DNA of 64,000 nt from Desmodus rotundus (GCF_022682495.2 NC_071394.1:25020470-25084469), one strand, 5' to 3'. Shown: positions 35,251-47,856, counted from the stretch's first letter. Made by a program: numbers and translations. The notes: generated from the sequence alone by a model not told the origin.

Positions 35251-36285
35251 AGTCTTGAACCATCGAGCAGGTGGCCAGAGCTGCATACAGACCTCTACGT
35301 GTGAAGTGTTTTCCCCCTTGAAGTACAAAAGGGCTGGAATGCCAAAGGCAGCCGTGCAAACATGAAAGGAGCTTGCTGTTCTGTTCTCTGGGGTATCAGA
35401 GGGTGGAGGGAAGAGCTCACATAAACAGTGACATCTGCCCCCAACAGAGACCTGTCCTGTGCCTCCAGCCACCTGCCCCGTACACCTCTTCAGGTGGCTG
35501 TGGCTCCCAAAGGTTCCCAACAAGGCTGGTGTATCTCCAGGACTCAGGGCTGAGTGCAGATGCGCCCATAGCTCTGAGTCTTCCCAGATTTCACTTGCCC
35601 TCTGGGGTTTGTGCCGCAGGAAGGAAGGATGGCTTCTCGTCGTGAACATCACAGCCCTCTGGCAAAAGCAGTTCAACAACCTCGGCGCAGTGAAGGTCAT
35701 CCTGAAGCCATCTACAGAAAGGGCTGGGGACAGTGCTGGGCATTGCTGTCCGTTGGAAATGGGTTTGGCAAGAGGCAGTCATGCTGGGCTTTCCTTTCCT
35801 CTGTCCACAGGTGGCTGCATCGCTGATGGGAGGCAGAGGCTGACCACGGGGCCCCAGAACGGTGCTGAGAGCCGGACCCCTGGGCCTTCCATTCCAGGCT
35901 GGAAGGGTTACAGAGCAAATGTTGTGTAAAATGCTCCCTCCTTTCCACTGATCTTGAAATTCCTAACTGGGGTACAGTATCTTTACACTATGATTAGCAC
36001 TAAGGCTAAAATTTAGTTAGGATTCTTGTCCGTGAGGGTGACCCCACAGCTTACTTCTGGGTGGAAGAATCCAGGTAATTAACCACTGGAAAGAAAGTCA
36101 AAGAAAAGGGAGAGATTAAGATGATTTACTTTAGAGGGTTTAGGTAGAGAAAGGATGGGAAGGAGAAGTGGGGTATCAGGAAGAGGAAGAGGAAGGACAG
36201 CGACTTGAGGGGAGGGAAGTCACAGCCTGGTCTGTGAGAAAGTCTCAGTCACAGGATTTCAGAGAGGTTTCGTGTGTGCCAGAAG
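35251..36285. other. Single-copy non-coding sequence
   Basis: Overlapping open stretches of up to 158 codons on both strands have no recognisable protein content. Confidence 0.45.
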
Positions 36286-36289
36286 TAAA

Positions 36290-36406
36290 CTCCTTCCAAA
36301 ATCGTGCCGTCTGCAACAGCATGGGTGACCCCGGAGGGCAAAGTAAAGTAAGTCAGACAGATAAAGACAAATACCGCATGGTACCACTTACATGTAGAGT
36401 CTTAAA

Positions 36407-36445
<39 letters not shown>

Positions 36446-36760
36446 GAAAAGTGGCTGCCGGGCAGAGTGTGGGGGAATAGGAGAGGTTGGCCAAAGGTAG
36501 AAGTCTGAGCTGGGAACAAGGTCTGAGGATCCGTGTATAACCTGGTGACTAGATATAGTTGATCACAGTTATTATATAAAGTTTGTTAAGAGAGTAGAAC
36601 TTAAACGCTCTCACCTAGAAGGGGTAAAAGTGTGTGGTGGTGGACGAACTGGATTGAGGGGATCCTTTCACAAAGTGTACATATATCAACTCCCAGGGCA
36701 CACTTTAAATCTCTTACAATTTTATTTGTCATGTAGGTCTCAATAAAGCCCCCAAATAGT
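36290..36760 (+). mobile_element. L1 LINE 3' end
   Basis: aagtcagacagataaagaca, ccgcatggtaccacttacat, gttgatcacagttattatat and a final tgtaggtctcaataaagccc. Confidence 0.85.
36410..36441 (+). repeat. (GA)n microsatellite
   Basis: About 16 GA units inside the L1 3' region. Confidence 0.92.
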
Positions 36761-36954
36761 GAAATCCTTCCTTTGTGATATTCTCCTTGGGAAAGAGCAG
36801 GATTTGAATCACTTTGGATTCTTCATTCACTGTCTCTGAATCTGACTCCACCTTGAGACTGAACCTCTTGGGGCTCTGGTTGTGAGTTGAATGAGTCAAA
36901 TTCATGTTCACTCCACAAGCATCACCGGTAGCCAGCGTGCTGTGTTGTGCGCCT

Positions 36955-37050
36955 GGGAGGGCGCTCTGGTGGGGCAGGCGCTGCCCTTGGAGCCAGGCAG
37001 GCCTGGGATTCTGTTCCGGCCCCAACCCTTGCAAGCTCTGCGACCTTTCA
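36955..37050 (+). mobile_element. MIR SINE, 5' part split by a second MIR
   Basis: ggagccaggcaggcctggga, ttctgttccggccccaaccc and gcgacctttcagaagtgact. Confidence 0.7.
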
Positions 37051-37074
37051 GAAGTGACTAAATAATAACATTTA

Positions 37075-37260
37075 CTTTTTTTTTTTTTTTTCAGTCTACC
37101 ATGTGTCAAACTCTCTGCTATGATTGCAACCATTTTACAGACCAGGACACAGTGTCTTAAAAAGGGCAAATGACTTGCTCAAAAGCAACCAGTCAGTGGC
37201 GGAGCCAGGACTTGAAAACCCAGATCTGTGTGACTCCAAAGACACCTTGTGCCCACCTAC
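37075..37260 (-). mobile_element. MIR SINE inserted next to or in another MIR
   Basis: accatgtgtcaaactctctg, ccattttacagaccaggaca, cagtggcggagccaggactt and gtgtgactccaaagacacc. It is preceded by a T16 run. Confidence 0.82.
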
Positions 37261-37294
37261 CGTCTCTGTCATTGCCCCACTACTTAGAACAGTC

Positions 37295-37415
37295 CGCCCC
37301 ACTTCCCTTCGGTACAGAACAGGAATAATGCTATCCGCATCACAGATGGGTGATCGAAGAAGAAGAGGAGAGCCTGGCTCTGAGCCTGGCACACAGTCGG
37401 GGTTAATTTCACAGC
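37295..37415 (+). mobile_element. MIR SINE 3' part
   Basis: cggtacagaacaggaataat and gagcctggcacacagtcggg. Confidence 0.6.
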
Positions 37416-37890
37416 TCCCCACGCCAAGCACAGCAACGTGCCAACAACCGACTTCAGATCCTTTCGTGACAGCAAGGGGAGGGCACCAGGTGGGTGAAAG
37501 GAAATGGAGAAAACACACAGAAACGAGCAAGTATCAGCAAAGATCAGCTTCGCCAAGTCCACAACTCTGTCCCAGATCTGGTCAGGGTGTAGCCACCCCC
37601 GAAGGGCCTAAGACCCAGAGACCAAAGGGCCCCAGGAGGCCGATCAAGAGGTCAGAAGGTTGAGCTGAAGCGGGAGCCCCGGGTGACAGAGCAGATCGCT
37701 GCTACCTAGGGTCTGTTCACTGCCTGTCATCCGAGGGCTGACACGTGTCAAGGACAAAAGTCAAGGCATAGTATCTACAAGCTCTCACCTTTGTTAGAAG
37801 GACAGATCATTTGGAGCTCAGCCAGCCACGGGGCCTTTGTTGGGCCCAAGAGAAATGGACAGAGCCAGAGAAAACCAGGCCGTGGCGGGA
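37416..37890. other. Single-copy non-coding sequence
   Basis: Nothing recognisable. Confidence 0.4.
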
Positions 37891-37894
37891 CGGT

Positions 37895-38015
37895 TCATGT
37901 GGTCGTGAATATTTATTCATCGCTCAGAGGTGCCCAGCTCTGTTCCAGGGCTGGGGAGGCAGAAGTGAAGAGAGAGACTCCATCCTTGCCATTTGGCAGT
38001 GACACCTGGGACGTG
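37895..38015 (-). mobile_element. L2 LINE fragment
   Basis: aatatttattcatcgctcag, ctctgttccagggctgggga and catccttgccatttggcag. Confidence 0.65.
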
Positions 38016-39410
38016 GAGCAGCGAGATGTCCAGGAAGCATTGCTGGTGGCAGAGTACAAAACAGGCCAAAGAGAGGCAGAGGCCAAACCATGGGCGGCCG
38101 TGCACTTTGTTAAGGAGTTTGGGCCGTGGCCTGTGGGCAGTCGCAGCCTTGGAACAGTGTGGAGGATCCATCTGAAGGGCTCAAACCTGAAGGCAGGGAA
38201 CCCAGCAAGGAGAGAGCTTCGGCCTTAGGGACCTGCCTCCGTTGAGTTTCCCTCAGCGGTCTGCGTGCACTTTTGAAATGACTGTCTTCCCAGGTGGACC
38301 CACCAAACTGGAAACCACACTCAGAAGGCTACAACTGGAAATTGTGTCACTTCAGAAAGGTGGTATTTGCCAAAATACACACCTGATGAGTGCAACAGAG
38401 TATTTAGAATGGGCGGGAGAGGGGAGAAAACCAACAGTAAATTAGAATAATACCTATAACCACAATCTAAAAGGTGTTCAGTGACAATTCCAAAAGGACA
38501 CAGCCAGAATGAATGGGATTAAGCTCACTGTGTAGCTCACTGTTAATGTTTAAGTAGTCATGGTATCCAAAATCCCGTCTGAGGCAGCCACATAGGAGAG
38601 AGATGCTGGGGGCTTTCTAGAGGAAGCATAAATAAAACCTTCAGCTAGACTGATTTGATTTTGTGTTTCTGTAATGCAATAATTGGCTCTCAAATCCCCA
38701 GTTCCTCTCTTTGCAGCTTTGCCTGGATAGCTTTAAAAGCAGGGTTAGGCTTCCCTTTTTTTTTCTTTTTCTGAGAAGTCAAGTTCAAGTTCCCTCCTTT
38801 GACAAGTTCCTGCAAGGTTCTGGGAGTGGGTACATTTGGCTTTGATTTAAATCATATTACTGTTCTTGATATTTGCGAAGGGAGGGGCCTTTCTAATGGA
38901 AGAGTTTGGACAACATGCTCCGGAAAGCCAATAGCTTGCCCGTGAGGCCAGACCCCCGCCAAGTGCACAGGTTCCCTCGTGAAGCAGTTCTGCTGGGCGT
39001 GGCTTCATAGACCCAGGGGATGGGAAGCCTGAGAAAAGTCAATATCCTTTCTGGGGATTTTGCTCCATGGCAGCTTTTCTTTGGTGCGAAATAATAGCAA
39101 AAGTGATTTTCTCCTCAAGTTTCCCATTCTAAATATCTAGATCAGACCTTAGGGGTATATGAGAAGGGAGGTAGCCCTGTGGAAAACTTCATGAGCCCAA
39201 GGTCACGCAAGGATTAGATGATGCACATGCTACCGGGCCTTGGCTTTGTAGTTCCTGTCCCGAAAAATCAGGACACGGCGCTCCAACATCGCTGAGGAGA
39301 AGGTGGCCACTCAAAAAGTCTTGTTCCCCAGGCTTTGTTCTAATATTGTCCTCCCTCCGAGAACACAACCATCTTCACTCACTAGCTCACAGCTGATACC
39401 CACGTCTGTG
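38016..39410. other. Single-copy non-coding sequence
   Basis: About 1.4 kb without recognised repeats or exons. Confidence 0.45.
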
Positions 39411-39414
39411 CTGC

Positions 39415-39530
39415 TATCCGTTCATCTCACCCAGTATTCGCTGAACCCCAATACACGCCGGACACTGCACCAGGCTCAGGTGACTCACAGCGGCATTAAG
39501 GACGGTCTTCGCCCTGCAGGTATCCCATCC
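39415..39530 (-). mobile_element. L2 LINE fragment
   Basis: tcatctcacccagtattcgc, cggacactgcaccaggctca and gtcttcgccctgcaggtatc. Confidence 0.55.
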
Positions 39531-39819
39531 AGTGAGAGTCGGGAACAAAGAGCAAGGCAGTCCTTGTAAGTCAAGTCAGCCCTTGGCCCAGGCTCACAAG
39601 TGACTTGAGATGGAAGGGAACAAGGTTCAACGCTCATAAACTGTCAGAGAGGAATCTAAACACTTTACATGCTCTTTCCGGAGAAAAAAACAAAGGGAGT
39701 TTGACTCATAATCCCCTGCCACACTTTGTAATATCCCCAGATAAATACTGAATTAGTGATCTGGAAAGCAAAATTACGGGCAAAATTAAAATGCAAGGAA
39801 TGGTTTGAAGACATGGCAA

Positions 39820-39990
39820 GGGATGGATTGAAGAGGAGCAGATTGGAGGGAGGAAAACGGGTTAGGATGATTCACTACCTGAAGGCAAGAGGCCGTGAGG
39901 ACCTCAGCTTGAACAGTGGGAGGGAGGCGCATTGAACAGGATGGATTCAAGAGACAGTGCGGGGAGCAGAGAGGGGGAGATTTAGGACAG
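39820..39990 (+). repeat. Ancient interspersed repeat fragment
   Basis: gatggattgaagaggagcag and aacaggatggattcaagaga resemble the family tentatively seen at 1-240. Unnamed. Confidence 0.3.
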
Positions 39991-40059
39991 GCTGCGCACA
40001 GTCCTGCAGAAGCAGCTGCAGACTCTTTCTTCCACCTGGAGGCCTCTCAAGTCACTTTG

Positions 40060-40390
40060 GACCCAATACGTCCAAACGCATCATGTTCCCCTCAGCCCAG
40101 TTCCCCTTCCTGCGTTTCCCATACCATGCCAACAATTTTCTAGCCTCTGGCCTTAAAAACTTGGGAGTTGTCATTTCCCTTCCCTGCTCCTTCATGCCCT
40201 ATAATCATGAGCCTGACAGAGCCCTGAGCTCTGCGCTTCTTCCTTTCACACGTCTTCCCAAAGGGCTCTTCGCCCTCCAGCTAGGTTCTGTAAAGAGGCC
40301 CAGGTCACCCTCCCCTCCAGGCCGCTGCAGGGGCCTGCCGCTGGCCTACTTGATCCCCTTTTTCCTTCATCCCAGGTTTCAATGGCCCTA
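40060..40390 (+). repeat. Possible L2 internal fragment
   Basis: Pyrimidine-rich sequence in L2 style (ctggccttaaaaacttggga, tcatttcccttccctgctcc). Weak. Confidence 0.3.
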
Positions 40391-42110
40391 AAAATAAACC
40401 CAAGGAGGTTTCTATTTGTAGACAGCCCGGTACCAGTCAGGCACCGGACGGTTGCTCTGTTAGTTAAGCTTTACTACCGGACTGAGACAGGCACTTTTTC
40501 CCTTGAAAAGGGATTTTTATTTAAAAGTTATGCTTAGAAACAGTCCTTGCATGTGAAGTTGAAATGTACTTTAAAGTCTACTGGAAATTAAACATACTTC
40601 CATTGCCATATATTTTGACTTTTCAGAGAAAATAATGAAACATTGTTTTAGAAGGTTGCCAGTTAAAGAGTGAGGTTTCACAAGCGATGTTTAGGAAAAC
40701 TCTGACACATGAATAAATTAAGATACAAAAAAACTGTAAGTACTCATCACAGTCGAATATATCTTAGCATACTGTCGAACAAAAATCAAGATGTTGGTAA
40801 GTTTCTGGTACTGAAAGGCTGAGGAAGAGGAGGGCGGGCCCCTGGGGAGCCATGGAAACTGTAACCGGGGGAAATGCAGGCAGTGTTTTCTAGTAGAGGT
40901 TCTTTTAGAACTCTCTACACTCCCCGGCCCTCCTCCTCCCCACACCATGCAGTTCCGATTTGCTGAAATGCACAATTATCCATCCTTTCTTATTTTGAAA
41001 GAATATTTTCCTCGTTAGACACCCCCTTCCTGACCTATCTAATAATGCCACAGGCCATTGTACACAACCTAACATTCTCCAACCATATGCCCCCCACAGT
41101 GGAGTGTCTTTTGCCCAGTAATCTGCCCCCCACTTTCAGACCAAGTGGTCTGGGTTGGAGCATGGTACCAAGGGCAGGGCCAGTTCCCACTCTGCATTCT
41201 CAGGGACCGTGTAATTGGTTCAGAAGCATCACCAGACACGAGTCACCAAATCTCAGGACCTCTCAGGAGCTACTGGAAAAGAGCCTCTCTCTTTGCCATT
41301 AGGACTTGAGCCTGGCAGCTGTGAGGTGGGGCTGTGGCAGTGGTCTGGCCACCGTGAGGGGCAAGCCTCTCTGACAATGGAACCCACCCAGGAAAAAGGG
41401 CTTGAGAGATGAAGAAGGGTCAGGGGGTCCTTGACAGCATCTGAGCCTTGAACCCTGCCTCACCCTGAGCCAGCCTCACCCTTGGCCTTTCTGTCCCCTG
41501 AGCCAATACAGCCCCTTCTCTCTCTCTCTCTCTTTTTTTGCTGACAGTTTTGTTTTTGTGGCTGTTGATTAGTTCATTACTTACTAACAAGAAAGTCCCA
41601 GCTGACACACAGTGCAAACCACAGCTATGTCCTTCAACAGCACTCATCCAAGCTCTCTATTCACAAAAGATTCTCTCTCTCGCTGGAGCTTAAGCTGGGA
41701 TCTGCCCGGAGTGCAGACATGTCAGGGCGAACGGGTGGGTGCTAGCAGCGTATCTGCATTGGGAACGAAGGAGCCTCCCCAGAAATAACTCGCCTTAAGG
41801 GAAGGGAGCCAGGCCCAGCAGGCCTCGCCCAGTAATGAGGAGAGCCAAGCCTCAAGGTCGGAGGCGAGAAACAGCTCTAAAGAGAATCAGTGTCTGTCCC
41901 TCAGAGCTGTCTTCTGCCCAAAGCCTGACCCCAAGGAGAGGAGGGGGCCCTAAGCGAAAATCTCAGAAAGCTATTTGCCACAAATGATCTAAGACATGGG
42001 AGATAAGCAACACGACTTGGGGGTCCCCTCTAAAATTACCACATAAAACAAAAAGGGGAGAGGTCTTCTCCCTTCTTTATAGGATAACCCTGCTCATTCT
42101 GGGCGTGTTG
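40391..42110. other. Single-copy non-coding sequence
   Basis: About 1.7 kb with no supported exon. A short (TC)n run occurs at 41518-41532. Confidence 0.45.
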
Positions 42111-42115
42111 GTTCT

Positions 42116-42345
42116 ACAGCAGGGCTTCTCACCCCCAGCACTATTGACATTTGGGGACGGATAACTCTTCGTTGTGGAGGGCTGTCCTAAGCATCTCTGG
42201 ATGGGTGGCAGAACCCCTGATCTCTCTCCTCACTAGGTGGCAATAGCGGGCACCCCCAAGTTATGACAACCCAAAATGTTCCCAGACCTTGCCAAATGTC
42301 CTCTAGGGGGCAGAGTCGCCTGATTAAGAATCAGCGCTCTAGAGC
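42116..42345 (-). mobile_element. MER20 hAT-Charlie element, near full length
   Basis: cagggcttctcacccccagc, actattgacatttggggacg, gttgtggagggctgtcctaa, gcacccccaagttatgacaa and ccaaatgtcctctagggggc. Confidence 0.92.
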
Positions 42346-43080
42346 AGCTGTGTTGATCATGGACAGTGCAGTAATCCAGGGCCCACTGGAAACAGGCAAA
42401 ATAAATGCTGCAAAAATAAATGTGCGTGGACCACAGGCCAGTGCCCAGAATGTGCGGGGGTGGAGGGCTAGCAAGGGATGGGCAGTTTTTTAAGTAGAAA
42501 GTTAAAAACCGAAAAGTAAAAACAGGACCCCATGGCAGCAGAACAGCAGCTGGTGGGACTTATCTGTGAGTCGAGCCCTGAGGACCCATGAAATGCTTTG
42601 AGACACCTGCCAAGGGCTCGGGTCCTGAGAGGATAAGTTGTGGCAAGAAACGATGCAACACGCTCTTCACTTTTCAGGTGAGCCCATCTGTACCCAGAGG
42701 CCAGTGAGACCCAGCAACACCTGGATTGACTTTGGAACATCCCATAGCCTTGAACAGCACTAAATAGCCTAGTCCTCGATTACCCACTGCTATTCTCTTG
42801 GTCACAAGTCAATTTGCCAACGGCTACAGAGTGATAAACTGCATTTCTGGGGCACAGGGGACAGAGGAAGGAGGACGGTGTTACCAGGGCAAATGCAGTC
42901 GACAGTCTCCAGGGCAACAGGAAGAGGAGGCATGGAGGCAGACAGAGATTAATTCCTGTGGGCCATGGAAGTGGGGTGTGATGACAAGAGGCAAGCCGTT
43001 GGGATTTTTAAGAGGAACTCCATTCATTTAGTCACCACATTTTTTTTTAATTTGGCCTGTTAGGTGTAACACTGAGGTGC
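42346..43080. other. Single-copy non-coding sequence
   Basis: Nothing recognisable. Confidence 0.4.
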
Positions 43081-43084
43081 TAGA

Positions 43085-43225
43085 GTATAATGAGAATTGG
43101 CTTTGCTGTCAGACAGAGCTGGGGTCCAAGCCCCTCATCCTCTCCTTCTTGTTACGTGATATTGGGCAAGTTGCTTCTTAAAAAGCGGCTAGAGCAGGCC
43201 TAACACTTAGTAGGTGCCTTACCAT
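43085..43225 (+). mobile_element. MIR SINE fragment
   Basis: tttgctgtcagacagagctg, gatattgggcaagttgcttc and ctaacacttagtaggtgcc. Confidence 0.75.
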
Positions 43226-43299
43226 GCTAGCTGACCTTCCACGAAGGGAAGCAGGAGCTGACTCCCAGACATTTGCTGAGTGGACAGTGATCATTTCGT

Positions 43300-43380
43300 G
43301 CTGTTACCTGATGGCCCCTGTGGGGGAGTCACAGACAGATGAGGTTTGGTCCCTGCCCTGACGGGGCCTGGCATTCACAC
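43300..43380 (-). mobile_element. Possible L2 fragment
   Basis: ggtttggtccctgccctgac and gggcctggcattcacacg. Confidence 0.4.
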
Positions 43381-43634
43381 GTCAATCCCATCCATCAAAA
43401 CTCTAGATTATCTGCAAGTACAGAGCCCGGCACGTGGGCCACACTGAGCCAAACACAATTCCCTGGCAACAGGTAGAGAAGGAAAAAGAGGTCTCCTATG
43501 AAAACGAAATGGAAGGCCTCTAGGCATGTACTAAATAGCTGAGGAGACAAAGCAGCGAACCCAAGTTCCCAAATATTCACTCCCACCGTGCAGTGCGTCT
43601 CAAGTTCAAAGCCCTTTGCACACTTGTGACTACT

Positions 43635-43770
43635 TCATTAATGATTTGGTCAATGTTTTCTCTGGGGTTAGAGGACAAGCCCTGTGAAGGCAGGGACTAC
43701 GTCTGACTTACTCTCCATTACACCCTTAGCAACAGCACCGAGAAGACCCCCAGAAATAGTGCACAGTCAC
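43635..43770 (+). mobile_element. L2 LINE 3' end
   Basis: ccctgtgaaggcagggacta, cgtctgacttactctccatt and acacccttagcaacagcacc. Confidence 0.78.
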
Positions 43771-44764
43771 ACGCCATGTAAGGCTGTTCCAGTCAAAGAC
43801 ACACTGCATTTGTGGTGATGACTTCATAAAATTGTAACCTCAGTACAACCTTTTATGCCCTATTTTTACTGTGCCTTTCCTATGTTTAGACACACAGATA
43901 CCTACCGTTGTGTTGGAGGGCCTACACTATTCAGTACAGTAACTGCTCTACAGGTTTGTGCCCAGGAGCAACAGGCGCTACCAGACAGCTTAGGTGTCCC
44001 ATAGGCTGTGTCATCCAGACCTGTGTGAGTGCGCTCTGTGATGTCCGCATGGTGACGAAATCACCTACTGACACATTTCTCAGAATGTGTCCCCATTGTT
44101 AAAGTAGCACATGGCTGTACGCCTTGAATTTCAAACATCACATTTTTGTTTCTGAAATTAGAGCACAGTTTTAAATTGATGTGCCTACTTAACCTTCTCA
44201 GTGTCTTTTCTCCTAAAAGCTGTTATTAAAATGATTTCACAGCCTGCAGAGTTCCTGGAATCACAGAAAGGGGTTTTCCAGCTAACTGAGCAAGGGAGGC
44301 AGTGCCTGGTCAATTGCCCGGGCTCCTCTGCTCCCATTAGAGGTGAGGGATGGGTTTCCCTTCCACTGCTAGAGCCCAGAAAGTTCAGGGAGCGAGATGC
44401 CCCATCATTCAACCATGTCTAAGGAAGACACAGTTTGCCACAGGTGTAACAGGAAGGTTAAAGAAACAAACACAAGTTTAAGGTAGGGGCACCTAATAAA
44501 ATATACCTCTAGGTGAGCACAGGTACCTATGGAATTGCCGTATAAACTATCCCCCGGAAATGAAGCGTCTTCCATGGAAATGCAGTGAACGGCAGTGAAC
44601 GGCAGTGAACGGTGCACACCTGGTGCTTGATGGAGGCCACAGTGGTCTCCGTTCTCCCAGACCACCTGTGAGGCAGTGAGGCCGGCTGGCTGCGGAGGCC
44701 TCTGCATAGGGTGTAATGCTTTCTCAGGGGAAAAGATAGTCTCTTCAGTAACGGTCTTGGGAAC
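43771..44764. other. Single-copy non-coding sequence
   Basis: No exon supported. It contains a perfect three-copy 10-mer at 44582-44611. Confidence 0.45.
44582..44611 (+). repeat. Three perfect tandem copies of gcagtgaacg
   Basis: Exact 10-bp tandem units at 44582, 44592 and 44602. Confidence 0.95.
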
Positions 44765-45690
44765 ACTGGTTATCCACAAGCAAAAAATGAAACCGGACCT
44801 CTCACAAAACTCAAAGTGGAGTAAAGGTCTCAGTGGAAGACCTGAAACTGTGAAACTCCCAGGAGAAAACATAGGGAAAAGCTCTTTGACGTTGGTCTTG
44901 ATGATGGTTTTTTTGGATTTGACACTGAAATCATGAATAAATAAGCAACAAAAGCAAAAATAAATGAGTGGAAGTATAGCAAACTAAAAAGCCCAGCAAA
45001 GGAAAACCATCAACAAAATGAAAAGCAATCTGTGGAATGGGGGAATCGGATATATATTTGCAAATCATATATCTGATAAAGGGTTAATATCCCAAGTATA
45101 GAAGGAGCACAGGGCAATAGCAAACAAATAAGCAAGCAAACAAACAAATAACAACAAAGAAACCCAAACAACCCAATTAAAAAGTGGGCAAAGGACCTAA
45201 ACAGGCATTTTTCCAAATAACATACACAAATGGTTAACAGTTACATAAAAATGTGTTCAACATCACTAATCATCAAGAAAATGCAAACAAAAACTGCAAT
45301 GAGAGATCACCTCACACCTGTCAGAATGGCTGTCATCAATAAACCCACGAGTAACAAGCGCTGGCGAGAAGGCGGAGAAAGGGAACCCTCGTGCACTGTT
45401 TGTTGGTGGGAATGTAAACTGGCGCAGCCACTGTGGGGAACAGTATGGGGGCCTGCAAAACGTTACAACTAGGACTATCACATGACCCATCAATCCCACT
45501 TCTGGTGTGTGTCCGAAGAAAATGAAGTCACTATCTCGAAGAGACATCTGCACCCTCATGTTCACTGCAGCAGTATTTGTAATAGCCAGAATGTAGAAAC
45601 AACCTCAGTGCCCATCAATGAGTAAGTGGATAAAGAAACGTGAGACACACACCCACGGTGGAATGTTGCTTGGCCATAAGAAGAAAGACA
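44765..45690 (+). mobile_element. L1 LINE, ORF2 C-terminal/3' region (left half)
   Basis: The order of landmarks is that of L1 ORF2 3' sequence: a gggcaaaggacctaaacagg-type segment, a caccTCACACCTGTCAGAATGGC-type segment, a ggtgggaatgtaaactgg-type segment and a cccatcaatgagtaagtgga-type segment. It is heavily mutated with no open frame, and is 5' truncated. It is interrupted at 45690 by the CNOT7 retrocopy and resumes at 48330. Confidence 0.9.
45681..45690 (+). repeat. 5' target-site duplication of the CNOT7 retrocopy
   Basis: aagaaagaca precedes the GC-rich start of the retrocopy. The matching copy aagaaagaaa (9 of 10) directly follows the poly(A) at 48320-48329. Confidence 0.65.
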
Positions 45691-45860
45691 CCGGGGAAGC
45701 CATGGTGCGGCAGGGTGCGGCACAGCTTGGGCTCCTCTGTCCCCTTGGTGGGACGTCTCTGGGGCGTCCGCCTCCACCGCCCCCGCCACCAGGTGGGGGT
45801 CTCTAGGGCGAGGAGGAGGAGGAGAAGCGCGAGCTCAGTAACACAAGCACACAAATAAAG
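45691..45860 (+). other. GC-rich 5'UTR segment of the CNOT7 retrocopy
   Basis: A CpG- and GGA-repeat-rich stretch that contrasts sharply with the A-rich L1 on its left. It ends in a (GAG)n-like purine run before the sequence leading to the lost start codon. It is interpreted as the parent gene's first-exon leader carried over in the mRNA. Ordinary L1 3' sequence has no such segment. Confidence 0.7.
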
Positions 45861-47856
45861 AACAAAGTACTTTGTGAAACATCTTCACCAGAGTATAACG
45901 TTTCGGTGCTTGGCAGCTAGACTCCTTGTGCCTCCACTATGTGGTAGACCACAGCTAAGGAGTCTGTGAGGTTAGGGCTTGCAGCCTGGATGAGGGATGA
46001 AGAAAATTCGTCAAATTATTCGAAAATATAATTACGTTGCTATGAACACCCAGTTGTAGGTGTGGCTGCAGGGCCTAGTGGAAAATGCAGGAGCAATGCT
46101 GGCAGTACCAGCTATTGCTGTGTAATGTACACTTGTTCAAGGTAATTCAGCCAGGATGACATTTATGAATGAGCAAGAATACTTCTAGGAACCTCAATTT
46201 CTCAGTTTTATTTTATATTTAATTTGACAGGGGACACGTATGCCCAAGATTTTACAGAGCCACTAACAACATCCGGTATCCAGTTGAGAAAAGCAGAGGA
46301 GGAAGGAATTGAGACCCAGTTCTTTGCAGAGCGTCTCAGGACATCCGGAGCGGCCCTCTGGGAAGCGGTCAATTCAGTATCATTTCATAGCGATTATGAC
46401 TTTGGCTACTTAATCAAAACCCTGACCAATTCTAACTTGCCTGAAGAAGAACTTGACTTCTTTGTGATCTTTCCATTATTTTTCCCCCCCCTGTCATTTA
46501 GGATGTGAAGTGCCTTAGGAAGAGCTGCCAAAGTCTCACAGGCGGCCTACAGGAAGTTGCTGAACAGTGGGGGCTGGACCAGACAGGACCACAAACGTCA
46601 GGCGGGTCTGATCCCTTGCTCCCGGGAATGGCCTTTTTCAAGATGAGAGAAGTGTTCTTTGAAGATGGTGTTTACGTTGTTGATGGTATTGTGGTCATTT
46701 GTGCAGCCTTGGGTCTCATTCACCCCACATACAGAACGGCACAGGGAATGCACATGAAGAAAAAGCCAACCAGCTGTCGTGAGGTGAAATAACCTTTTTA
46801 GTTCTATTTTATTTGAGCTACACACACACTTGTATACAGGTTTCATCTCTGGTTGAATCCCTTGGACAACAGGCGGTACTTCTTTTTTATTTCATAGCTC
46901 ATTTTATGTTTGTAGTTCAGTTCTAAATATGACCATTTCTATCTCAGAGATTAAATAGAAAAGCGTTCAGGTTAAATTTGGCCTTAACTTAATATACTGG
47001 TTAGCGGGCATGTGTGACGACGAGTGGGAAAGCTGCAGCACATGAACGTGAACGTGAACTTGGTTGATGTTTCCCCTTTCCTAAACTAACTAGCCCTGCC
47101 TGTAATGTATTTCCCTGTTGCATGTCTCCCTTCCATTCTGCAGGCGATTCAGGTATTTGAGATTGTGGGCCATCCAGCTGGGACTTTAGAGAGTGATTCT
47201 GACTCAGATCCTCTCTTTTAACAGAAAATTTGGTTTTTCTTGCTCTTAGCTGGAAAAAATGACCATCTGCCAACTTTATAAAGGATTTACTCATTTGTGA
47301 CCCAAGGAATATAGCACATACATTGTGCAGAGGGTTGATTCAGCAAGGCTACAAAAAAACAAAAAGACGAAAAACTACCGAGGACCTTAACAACTGCTGT
47401 TTCTGTAGCAATGTTTAGTCTTCCAAGCACATCTAGTGTCTGCCACCTCCTAATTGGCATGTGCAGTCTGCTCTGTGATGAAGAACTTTTTCAAGCCAGC
47501 TTTACATCCTTCAGGAAAAATCCCTTGTTTGTGACTGGATGTTTATCATCTGCCGGGAAACTGGTCTCCAAGATGCTGGAGCTGCTGTGGTTTTATGCAG
47601 CACCCTTCCCTGTCCTGCTTCTTTTCATTCCATCACTGTTCACCCTTATTTTAATTTTTTGAAAATGTATAGCCATACTTATGAGCTCTTGATTTGTTGA
47701 TTATATCAATCAATTTCATTAAAGTCCAAAGATAGCAAATCTTTAGATATATTTTGTACCAAGTTAAATTAGAAGAAAAAATGTGCTTTAATAGGTGTTA
47801 CAAAGATAAAGAATGGAGAGGCTTGGTGCACAACAACAAAATACAAATATATATAT

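Noticed and set aside
37124..37663. A 179-codon plus-strand open frame
   Set aside because: It begins inside MIR sequence; the apparent protein is largely translated repeat.
46224..46508. A plus-strand open frame with clear CNOT7 similarity that could be taken for a real exon
   Set aside because: The upstream and downstream exon sequence is present without introns, is frameshifted and is flanked by UTRs and poly(A). It is part of a processed pseudogene. The ttgacag just upstream mimics a splice acceptor but is coding sequence in the parent.
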